Of a stretch of DNA of 5,260 nucleotides, positions 1 through 4,958 are shown in pieces. A model generated the notes under the pieces. The model was not told the origin of the DNA and searched no databases. It saw nothing but the letters and a program-made list of their open reading frames with translations. The position numbers and the translations under genes were made by a program. The stretch lies in the NCBI GenBank assembly GCA_003500955.1, contig DNQP01000060.1:1-5260 (forward strand), written 5' to 3'. Source of the stretch: Curvibacter sp. (lineage in GTDB: Bacteria > Pseudomonadota > Gammaproteobacteria > Burkholderiales > Burkholderiaceae_C). Numbering within the stretch: position 1 is the first letter of the stretch; each line of letters starts with the position of its first letter.

Positions 1-27
1 ATCCGGTTCCAAGCCGAGGCGGGTTAG
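1..27 (+). CDS. possible 3' end of an upstream gene (partial)
   Basis: Reading from the first base gives eight codons, IRFQAEAG, and then a TAG stop at 25-27. Third positions are mostly G or C, as expected for this genome, and the next gene starts 50 nt further on. Eight codons are too few to identify a family, and another frame is also open here, so this is only a suggestion that a plus-strand gene ends at the window edge. Confidence 0.22.
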   Translation: MRFQAEAG

Positions 28-77
28 CCGGCCTGGCCGCGCCTCAGACCTGCTGCCCCTGTTCTTCGACGCCCAAG

Positions 78-497
78 ATGTTCGCCTACCTGTGCCTGGG
101 CACCCGTGATCTGAACGCGGCCATCGTGTTCTACGACGCGACTCTGGCTCCGCTCGGATTGCAACGGTTTGCCTCGCCGGGTGCGCAGGAGATCTCGGGC
201 TGGGCTGGCTGGCGCTTGACCGACGATCCCGACGGCTTGGGGCCTGCACTGTGGATCTGCACGCCCTTCAACGGCCAACCGGCCTCGGTGGGCAACGGCA
301 CCATGGTGGCCCTGCAGGCAGCGAGCTGGGCTGCCGTCCAGACCTTTCACGCCGCGGCACTGCAGCACGGCGGCAGTAGTGAGGGCGAGCCCGGTCTGCG
401 GCCGCACTACGCGCCGGACTTCTACGCCGCCTATGTGCGTGATCCGGATGGCAACAAGTTGGCCGCCGTATGTCGAGGCCGCACGCATGCGCGCTAG
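78..497 (+). CDS. VOC (glyoxalase/bleomycin-resistance fold) family protein
   Basis: This is a 139-residue single-domain protein of the vicinal oxygen chelate superfamily, presumably cytosolic. The N-terminus MFAYLCLGTRDLNAAIVFYD is the usual first strand and helix (G-T-x-D-L...FYD). Residues 72-80 (GNGTMVALQ) open the second half-module. The end, YAAYVRDPDGNKLAAVCR (residues 116-133), carries the family signature DPDGN. Length is normal for the family. Metal-chelating His/Glu residues of true glyoxalase I are not obvious: the usual Glu after DPDGN is Ala, so a glyoxalase or resistance activity should not be assumed; the substrate is unknown. The ATG at 78 is chosen because the family normally starts with MF-x-Y at this strand. 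No convincing Shine-Dalgarno precedes it, although the frame stays open upstream to the edge. A frame-disrupted coding stretch begins 12 nt after its stop. Confidence 0.87.
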   Translation: MFAYLCLGTRDLNAAIVFYDATLAPLGLQRFASPGAQEISGWAGWRLTDDPDGLGPALWICTPFNGQPASVGNGTMVALQAASWAAVQTFHAAALQHGGSSEGEPGLRPHYAPDFYAAYVRDPDGNKLAAVCRGRTHAR

Positions 498-509
498 CAA
501 GGGCGACGG

Positions 510-839
510 GTGGAGGTTATGGCTCGCTGGGCGCAGTTGACCCTCCAGCCCGGGGATGCTGCGCTTCGGGCCCTGCGCGACCACTGGCGCTGGCGTTCTC
601 GGTCCTCATGGACAGCATCGGCGGCGCCGCCCAGGCCGGCCCGCAGCGGCGCGCCCGTCTCAAGAAACTGGCCACCCAGCTTGGCATCCAGCGTGAGGCC
701 CTGCCGCGTCGCAGCGCCGTGATCGACCGCGGCCTCCATGCCCTGATGCCCTCGACGCAGAAGACCAACTACGCCGCCGCAGGGCGCGCCAGTGTGTACC
801 GGGATTTGCATCCTGAGACGCGGGTCGGTGCGCTGAATG
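510..839 (+). pseudogene. unrecognised coding-like stretch with an apparent frameshift
   Basis: I do not recognise a family here. From GTG 510 (or ATG 519) one frame reads naturally for about 28 codons, including ARWAQLTLQPGDAALRALRD, then turns into Ser/Pro/Arg-rich sequence and stops at 722. From about 596 a different frame takes over with strong G/C third positions. It contains an ATG at 608 (MDSIGGAAQAG) and later segments such as LKKLATQLGIQREALPRR and YRDLHPETRVGALNE. That frame has no stop before the terminator at 840-865 and runs through it to 904, which is unusual for an intact gene. The simplest reading is a gene, or two fused remnants, broken by an indel near 590-600 and perhaps another near the 3' end. 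An AAGGG at 499-503 could serve the GTG start, 12 nt after the VOC stop. A sequencing error, or an intact small gene from ATG 608, are alternatives. Confidence 0.4.
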
Positions 840-865
840 AAAGGCTGCCGGTGGCAGCCTTTTTT
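840..865 (+). terminator. Rho-independent terminator
   Basis: A perfect 10-bp stem, AAAGGCTGCC paired with GGCAGCCTTT around a 3-nt loop, ends in a run of six T (860-865). It would end transcription from the VOC gene and the broken stretch, and it separates them from the toxin-antitoxin operon that starts about 45 nt downstream. Confidence 0.85.
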
Positions 866-876
866 GTTGCCCGTGC

Positions 877-905
877 TGGACGACTATGCGCCTTAGGCGT
901 ATAGT
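877..905 (+). promoter_or_regulatory. predicted sigma-70-type promoter of the toxin-antitoxin operon
   Basis: A -35-like TGGACG (877-882, 4 of 6 consensus bases) is followed after exactly 17 bp by a -10 TATAGT (900-905, 5 of 6). Initiation about 6-7 nt downstream would fall at or next to the ATG at 912, so the transcript may have no leader. That fits the lack of a Shine-Dalgarno before 912. The promoter is predicted by eye, with no experimental support. Confidence 0.55.
883..905. promoter_or_regulatory. inverted repeat, probable antitoxin operator
   Basis: ACTATGCGCC (883-892), spacer TTA, and GGCGTATAGT (896-905) form a 10-bp dyad with one mismatch. It covers the whole promoter spacer and the -10 box. 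Type II antitoxins with a helix-turn-helix usually bind such palindromes at their own promoter and repress it with the toxin, and the antitoxin here has that domain. The dyad is seen directly; its binding by this antitoxin is inferred. Confidence 0.6.
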
Positions 906-911
906 TGCGCC

Positions 912-1223
912 ATGCTCACGGTTGTCGAAAGCCCGATCTTTCAGCGCCTGTGGCCTCGGTACTGGGACGAAGATGAACGCGCTGAGTTCGCTTCCTTCAT
1001 CGCTGTCAACCCGGAAGCTGGTGCGGTGATACGCGGCTCTGGCGGCGTACGCAAAGTGCGGTGGGCGAGGGAAGGTACTGGCAAGTCGGGTGGTGTGCGC
1101 ATCGTCTATCTCACCCGGAACGAAGCTGGCGAGGTTTACCTGCTCACCCTGTATGCCAAGTCGACAACGGAGAACATTTCTCTCGACACACTCAAGGAGA
1201 TCCGCCGTGCCCTCGAAATCTAA
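912..1223 (+). CDS. higB: type II toxin, RelE/HigB2-like
   Basis: A 103-residue basic protein of the RelE/ParE superfamily, HigB2-like branch. Known members are mRNA interferases, often ribosome-dependent, that cut transcripts when the antitoxin is lost. Diagnostic segments are VIRGSGGVRKVRWA (residues 39-52), GTGKSGGVRIVYL (55-67) and YLLTLYAKS (76-84), the core strands with conserved Arg/Lys that usually hold the RNA. The length is normal and no residue is clearly missing, so it looks intact. The ATG at 912 lies 7 nt after the -10 box with no Shine-Dalgarno, so leaderless translation is plausible. The antitoxin gene overlaps its last 17 nt. Autoregulation through the 883-905 inverted repeat is likely. 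The symbol follows the family and gene order; it could equally be named relE. Confidence 0.9.
   Translation: MLTVVESPIFQRLWPRYWDEDERAEFASFIAVNPEAGAVIRGSGGVRKVRWAREGTGKSGGVRIVYLTRNEAGEVYLLTLYAKSTTENISLDTLKEIRRALEI
1194..1199 (+). promoter_or_regulatory. ribosome binding site deciding the antitoxin start
   Basis: AAGGAG lies inside the 3' end of the toxin gene, 7 nt before GTG 1207. It is the best Shine-Dalgarno on the plus strand in this window and fixes the antitoxin start at GTG 1207. The contrast with the leaderless-looking toxin start suggests the antitoxin is translated more strongly from the shared mRNA. Confidence 0.75.
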
Positions 1224-1521
1224 AAAACTGAGTCCTGCCGAAATTGCTGCGTTCGAGGCGACGCGGGATCTTGGCGCCGAGATACTGCAATCCATCCGGG
1301 ACATGCAGGCCGGCAAGGGCAAGGTCGTGGTCTCTTCGGCCGCCGAGGCGCGTGAAGCCACGGGCTTGTCCCAGTCGCAGTTTGCCAGCTTGCTGGGTGT
1401 CTCCGTGCGGACCCTGCAAGGCTGGGAGCAGGGGCGCAAGCAGCCCAGTGGCGCGGCGCGCACTTTGCTGGCCATCGCCAGTACCAATCCCAAGGCGGTG
1501 CTGGCGGTGGCGGGGAAGTGA
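1207..1521 (+). CDS. higA: type II antitoxin, HigA-like XRE-family HTH protein
   Basis: A 104-residue antitoxin that should neutralise the upstream toxin and repress the operon. The start is GTG 1207 (MPSKSKKLSPAEIAAFEATR), set by the strong ribosome binding site at 1194-1199. A longer reading from 1090 would lie mostly over the toxin in another frame and is rejected. The N-terminal part (about 1-45) has a helical look and probably contacts toxin. Residues 48-88 are an XRE/Cro-type helix-turn-helix: TGLSQSQFASLLGVSVRTLQ followed by GWEQGRKQPSG, the typical W-E-x-G-R-x-x-P ending. The 17-nt overlap with the toxin indicates coupled expression. Toxin-first order is the HigBA arrangement, opposite to classical antitoxin-first systems. 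The pair looks intact. Confidence 0.9.
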   Translation: MPSKSKKLSPAEIAAFEATRDLGAEILQSIRDMQAGKGKVVVSSAAEAREATGLSQSQFASLLGVSVRTLQGWEQGRKQPSGAARTLLAIASTNPKAVLAVAGK

Positions 1522-1630
1522 TGTTGAGGCCGTTCTCTAAGCGGCTGATAGTTGCTATGCCAAATGTCGAGTCGGGCAAAAGGCAAGTCCTGACTATGGG
1601 TTGACCACGGCACGTCACGCAAGGTATGAG
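1522..1630 (+). other. intergenic gap between antitoxin and membrane-protein gene
   Basis: No gene or strong terminator is visible. A short dyad ATAG-TTG-CTAT lies at 1548-1558 and GACTATG at 1592-1598. Both echo pieces of the toxin operator (ATAGTTGC at 901-908, GACTATG at 882-888). There is no clear promoter, so the downstream gene may be read from the toxin-antitoxin operon or from a promoter I cannot recognise. Confidence 0.3.
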
Positions 1631-1924
1631 ATGAAGAAACTTCTGGTCGGAACTTTGAAGTTCGTCGCAGCTTGCTCCGGCCCGGCCTGCGTTGCGTACT
1701 CGATTGATCGTCTAGAGCGATACATGGAGCTGGGCATGCAATCGCCAGATGCGATCTACACGGTACTGGTGCACAACCACGGGCTACACAGGTACATCAC
1801 CGAGGCACAAGACCAGGAAATCCGTTTCTTCTTTGTGCTTGGAGTGTTATTGATGCCGGTGCTGTTCGCCATCGCCATCTTCGATATTCGGAGGAAGCGA
1901 GCGCTTCAGAGTGGCGGCGCTTGA
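1631..1924 (+). CDS. small two-helix membrane protein, unknown function
   Basis: A 97-residue protein I do not recognise. ATG 1631 (MKKLLVGTLK) is preferred over TTG 1601 because AAGG at 1621-1624 sits 6 nt before it and it begins with a basic, membrane-type N-terminus. Two hydrophobic segments are visible: residues 4-24 (LLVGTLKFVAACSGPACVAY), which could also act as a signal anchor, and 66-84 (FFFVLGVLLMPVLFAIAIF), followed by the basic RRKR at 87-90. By the positive-inside rule both ends would be cytoplasmic, with a roughly 40-residue loop (SPDAIYTVLVHNHGLHRYIT and neighbours) in the periplasm. Base composition is visibly lower in GC than the flagellar genes and rarer codons such as TTA and CTA occur, suggesting a recently acquired gene. 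It follows the antitoxin by 109 nt on the same strand; a functional link is not shown. Confidence 0.6.
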   Translation: MKKLLVGTLKFVAACSGPACVAYSIDRLERYMELGMQSPDAIYTVLVHNHGLHRYITEAQDQEIRFFFVLGVLLMPVLFAIAIFDIRRKRALQSGGA

Positions 1925-1963
1925 CAATGCGCTCTAACTCCGACGTTGAAGCTGCGCAATAAG

Positions 1964-1991
1964 AAAGGGCTGCACGAGGCAGCCCTTTTTT
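1964..1991. terminator. bidirectional Rho-independent terminator between convergent genes
   Basis: A 10-bp perfect stem, AAAGGGCTGC and GCAGCCCTTT around a 5-nt ACGAG loop, is followed on the plus strand by T residues to 1991. On the minus strand, fliA stops at 2007 and the same hairpin is followed by CTTATT, a weaker U-rich tail. It can therefore end both the plus-strand accessory transcript and the flagellar operon. Confidence 0.85.
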
Positions 1992-2006
1992 GATGTGGCG
2001 AAACGC

Positions 2007-2723
2007 TCAATGCGACCGCATCTTCGCCCGCAACCTCGCGATCGACTGGCTGTGCAGCTGGCACACCCGTGATTCGGTGACACCGAGCACGGCGGCGATT
2101 TCCTTGAGGTTCATGTCCTGCTCGTAGTACATGCTCATGATGTACTGCTCGCGCTCGGGCAGGGCCTTGATGGCGTTCACGAGGGCGCCGCGCAGGCGCT
2201 GGTTGCGCAGCAGCTGCATGGGGTCGGCGTCGTTGTCGACCATGTGGCGGTCGAGGAAGCCGTCTTCGCCTTCGCCGCTGCCCGTCATGTCTTCCAGGTA
2301 CACGAGCTGCGTGCCCTTGACCTTGTAGAGCAGGGCCTGGTACTCGGCCAGGTCCAGGCCCAGTTCGGCGGCGATCTCGCTCTCGCTGGGTGAGCGGCCG
2401 AGCTTGTGCTCCAGGCGCGTGAGCGCGCTTTCGATCTCTTTCTGGCTCTTGCGTGAGCCGCGGCTCATCCAGTCGTTCTCGCGCAGTTCGTCGATCATGG
2501 CGCCGCGGATGCGCTGGGTCGCAAAGGTCTCGAACTGCACGCCCTGGTTGGCCTCGAAGCGCGTGAGCGCTTCCGACAGGCCGATCAGGCCGACCTGGAT
2601 CAGGTCGTCGACCTGGATGCTGGGCGGCAGCTTGGCCATCATGTGGTGGGCCAGGCGGCGCACGAGCGGCGAGTACTGCCGGATCAGGGCGTCGCGGTCG
2701 AGCTGGCCTTTGGCGGTGTACAT
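2007..2723 (-). CDS. fliA: flagellar sigma factor FliA (sigma-28)
   Basis: A 238-residue sigma-70-family factor of the FliA type, which directs RNA polymerase to late flagellar promoters (flagellin, motor, chemotaxis). Region 2 is clear: VDDLIQVGLIGLSEALTRFE (residues 38-57) is the core-binding part, and FETFATQRIRGAMIDELREN (64-83) covers the -10-recognising region 2.4. Region 3 lies at about 90-140. Region 4 ends in the -35-binding helix-turn-helix LKEIAAVLGVTESRVCQLHS (206-225). Region 1 is lacking, as usual in FliA, and the length is normal. The ATG overlaps the upstream stop as TGATG, and AGGAG stands 6 nt before it (2730-2734), so start and coupling are well supported. The anti-sigma factor FlgM, its usual regulator, is not in this window. 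Confidence 0.97.
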   Translation of the reverse strand: MYTAKGQLDRDALIRQYSPLVRRLAHHMMAKLPPSIQVDDLIQVGLIGLSEALTRFEANQGVQFETFATQRIRGAMIDELRENDWMSRGSRKSQKEIESALTRLEHKLGRSPSESEIAAELGLDLAEYQALLYKVKGTQLVYLEDMTGSGEGEDGFLDRHMVDNDADPMQLLRNQRLRGALVNAIKALPEREQYIMSMYYEQDMNLKEIAAVLGVTESRVCQLHSQSIARLRAKMRSH

Positions 2724-3511
2724 CAGTAACTCCTCGCCGCACGCTGCGCCGTGTGGGCGGCCGCCGGCGGTGTCCAGCGCGTGGGCAGCAGGGCGTGCTC
2801 CAGCGTGCGCAGCGCCAGGCGCTGCATCTCTTCGGCCTGGCTGGGGCAGACCGTCAGCGCCGGCACTTCGCAGGCCAGGAAGTCGCGCGCGCAGTCCTGC
2901 AGGTTGCGGGCCAGGCTGTGGCCGGAAACGCGGGTGGCGAGGGCGGGGTTGTCCATCACGGAGACGATGGTAGGCCGAAGTTTGCCCAGGTTCAACAGCT
3001 GCTTGAGCGCGTGGTAGGCGCTGAGCATGGCGGCCTCCTGCGACGAAAGGCTGAGCAGGGGCGAGAGGCTGCTGCCCTGGAAGCTACGCGCAAGTTCGTG
3101 CGCCGGGGCGTAGAGCAGGATGAGCTCGTGGCCATGGAAGATCTCGGCCAGGCGGCGCGCGCGTTCGGCGCTGGCCTGGGCCGGCGTACCCGGCTGGGGC
3201 GTGCCCAGCGCGGTCAGGCCCAGGGCGGCGGGCACGATGGGCCAGTCCTGCGTGCCGGGGCCGAGGTCGGCGGCGCCGGCGCTGTCGTCGAGCAGCTGCT
3301 GCAGGCCCGGGGCCTGCGCGGTTTCGCGCACATGCGCATCCAGCACCACCAGGGGGTAGTCGAGCGCGGTCCAGGCGGCGCAGAGCTGCCACAGCAGCGG
3401 CAGTTCGCTTTGGCGGTCGCCATGGCCGGCCAAGGCCACGATGCGTGGCGCCTGTTCGGCGGCCAGTCCGGCCAAGCCGGCGGCCTGGTGGCTGCTGTCG
3501 GCGTCAAGCAT
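2723..3511 (-). CDS. flhG: FlhG/FleN-like MinD-family protein with degenerate ATPase motifs
   Basis: A 262-residue protein in the flhG slot between flhF and fliA. FlhG is normally a MinD-type ATPase limiting flagellar number. The fold can still be traced: strand RIVALAGHG (23-31) where KGGVGKT belongs, LVVLDA (54-59) like the MinD DAD strand, ELILLYAPA (129-137) where Walker B should read hydrophobic-D-x-x-A, and QEAAMLSAYHALKQLL (158-173) matching the E...DAY..K helix. The P-loop lysines and glycines are gone and Walker B Asp is Tyr, so ATP hydrolysis is unlikely. Residues 7-16 (SHQAAGLAGL) resemble the N-terminal DQAxxL helix with which FlhG stimulates FlhF GTPase. The start is ATG 3511, overlapping the flhF stop by 8 nt with a weak GGGA 7 nt upstream. 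A longer reading from 3589 would overlap flhF by 86 nt and is not chosen. The symbol is by position and fold; function is inferred. Confidence 0.78.
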   Translation of the reverse strand: MLDADSSHQAAGLAGLAAEQAPRIVALAGHGDRQSELPLLWQLCAAWTALDYPLVVLDAHVRETAQAPGLQQLLDDSAGAADLGPGTQDWPIVPAALGLTALGTPQPGTPAQASAERARRLAEIFHGHELILLYAPAHELARSFQGSSLSPLLSLSSQEAAMLSAYHALKQLLNLGKLRPTIVSVMDNPALATRVSGHSLARNLQDCARDFLACEVPALTVCPSQAEEMQRLALRTLEHALLPTRWTPPAAAHTAQRAARSY

Positions 3512-4958
3512 GCAGGCGTCCCGGGGCGTGGGTGCTGGTGGCGCCGGCCTGGGCGAAGTACAGGCCCAGCTCGTCCATCTGCGGGTCATGGGCCGACTTG
3601 CCGGCGGAGCGCATGGACAGGCGCACCAGCTGGGCGGCGTCGGCGCGCTCCCAGTCTTCGGGCACGCGCTGGCCGCTGCTCACGCCGCGCAGCACCAGGT
3701 GGTTGCGGATCACGGTGTCGAGCGCGGGGCCGATCTTCACGGCCTCGTCGATCTTGGTCAGCACGGCCTGCTTGGCGCCGAAGTTGGCCACGGCCTCGTC
3801 CTGCGTGTCGCCATGGCTGGCGGCGTTGAGCACCAGCAGGCGCTTGATCTGCGGCAGGTCCAGCACGTCGAGGATGTCGCGCTTGCGCGGATCGCGCGGC
3901 GCCACACCGGTGGTGTCGATGATGACCATCTTGCGGTTGCTCAGCAGGCCCAGCAGGTCCTGCAGCGCGGCGCGGTCGTGCGCCATGTGGGCCACCACGC
4001 CCAGCATGCGGCCGTAGGCGCGCAGCTGCTCGTGCGCGCCGATGCGGTAGCTGTCCAGGGTGATCAGGCCCACGCTGCCGGCGCCGTGCGTGCGCGCGCA
4101 CAGCGCAGCCAGCTTGGCGGCGGTGGTGGTCTTGCCCACGCCCGTGGTGCCCACCAGCGCGAAGACACCGCCTTCGTCCTTGAGCGCGGCGCTGCCGGCG
4201 TCGGTCTTGATGTTGCGCGTGAGGATGCCCAGCAGCCACTGCATGGCCTCGGCGGGGCTGGCGTCGTCGGGCATCATGCTGAGCACGGCGCGGGCCAGCG
4301 CGGGCGAGTAGCCGCTGCGGATGAGCTTGAGCGTGAGGTTGGCGCGGATCGGGCTCTGCTTGGTCTGGCCCAGCCAGGCCAGGGTGCTGAAGCGTTCCTC
4401 GATCATCTCCTTCATGGCGCTGAGTTCGTTGACCAGACCCTGGGAGACGGCGGCCGGCGCGGCGGCGGCTGCCGGTGCAGGCGCCGGAGCGACGGGCTGC
4501 GGCACGGCGATGGGCGCGGCCTTGCGCGCGGGCGGCGCGCTCTCGGGGTCCGGCGGGATGATCTCGTAGGCCGGGCGCGGCGCGGCGGCCTTGGCCTGTT
4601 CACGGGCTTCGGCGCGGCGTTGCAGCATGCGTTCGCGGACATAGTCCTGGAAGGACAGGGTGCTCATGGCCAGCTGGGCGGCGTCCTCTTCCACCGGGGC
4701 CTGGGCTGCGGCGCGCAGGACGGCAGGGCTGGGCGCGGGCGTGGGCTTCATACGCGGAGCGGGGGCCTGTGCGGCGGCCTGTGCCGCGGGTGCGGCCACC
4801 TGCTCCAGCGTGGCCAGGCTGTCCTCGCTCGCGGCCATCACCTCGACACCCTGCGGGGTCTGGCGGTTGGAGAGGATCAGCGTGCCGTCACCGAAGGCGA
4901 GGCGGGCCTTGGCCAGGGCCTCGCGGGCGGTGGGGGCGGTGAAGCGTTGGATGTTCAT
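3504..4958 (-). CDS. flhF: flagellar biosynthesis GTPase FlhF
   Basis: A 484-residue SRP-family GTPase that places or licenses new flagella at the membrane. The N-terminus MNIQRFTAPTAREALAKARL with DGTLILSNRQ (24-33) is the typical FlhF start. Residues about 54-172 are Ala/Pro-rich, low-complexity linker of the B region, including APAPAPAAAAAPAA. The N domain (about 175-255) leads into the G domain: G1 GTTGVGKTTT (270-279), the DSYRIGAHEQLRAYGRMLGV segment (302-321) typical of FlhF, G3 DTTG (348-351), G4 TKID (401-404) and the closing GVSSGQRVPEDW (425-436). All nucleotide-binding motifs look intact. ATG 4958 overlaps the flhA stop by 4 nt (ATGA), with GAGG 9 nt upstream; its end overlaps flhG by 8 nt. 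A short extra tail after about residue 450 is not conserved as far as I know. Confidence 0.96.
   Translation of the reverse strand: MNIQRFTAPTAREALAKARLAFGDGTLILSNRQTPQGVEVMAASEDSLATLEQVAAPAAQAAAQAPAPRMKPTPAPSPAVLRAAAQAPVEEDAAQLAMSTLSFQDYVRERMLQRRAEAREQAKAAAPRPAYEIIPPDPESAPPARKAAPIAVPQPVAPAPAPAAAAAPAAVSQGLVNELSAMKEMIEERFSTLAWLGQTKQSPIRANLTLKLIRSGYSPALARAVLSMMPDDASPAEAMQWLLGILTRNIKTDAGSAALKDEGGVFALVGTTGVGKTTTAAKLAALCARTHGAGSVGLITLDSYRIGAHEQLRAYGRMLGVVAHMAHDRAALQDLLGLLSNRKMVIIDTTGVAPRDPRKRDILDVLDLPQIKRLLVLNAASHGDTQDEAVANFGAKQAVLTKIDEAVKIGPALDTVIRNHLVLRGVSSGQRVPEDWERADAAQLVRLSMRSAGKSAHDPQMDELGLYFAQAGATSTHAPGRLHA

Noticed and set aside
660..1622. A 320-codon open frame on the minus strand across the toxin-antitoxin pair
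   Set aside because: It lies opposite two genes with clear family motifs, a promoter and a terminator, and its own translation has no recognisable domain.
1601..1630. TTG 1601 as the start of the membrane protein, or TTGACC/TATGAG (1601-1630) as its promoter
   Set aside because: ATG 1631 has a spaced AAGG and a membrane-type N-terminus; as a promoter, the -10-like box would abut the ATG and it matches only 4 of 6 bases.
1930..1953. Integron attC-like half site (CTCTAAC ... CGTTGAAGC) after the membrane gene
   Set aside because: Only a left-arm-like half is present; no matching right arm with GTTRRRY follows and no other such sites occur between the accessory genes, so a cassette array is not supported.
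3512..3589. Longer N-terminus for the FlhG-like protein starting at 3589
   Set aside because: The extra 26 residues overlap the flhF coding end, are Pro/Arg/Thr-rich and unlike FlhG; ATG 3511 gives the expected helix and an 8-nt overlap.
2753..3829. A 358-codon open frame on the plus strand opposite flhG and flhF
   Set aside because: It is Gly/Arg/Ala-rich, has no recognisable motif or ribosome binding site, and lies exactly antisense to well-supported genes; long empty frames are expected opposite high-GC coding DNA.
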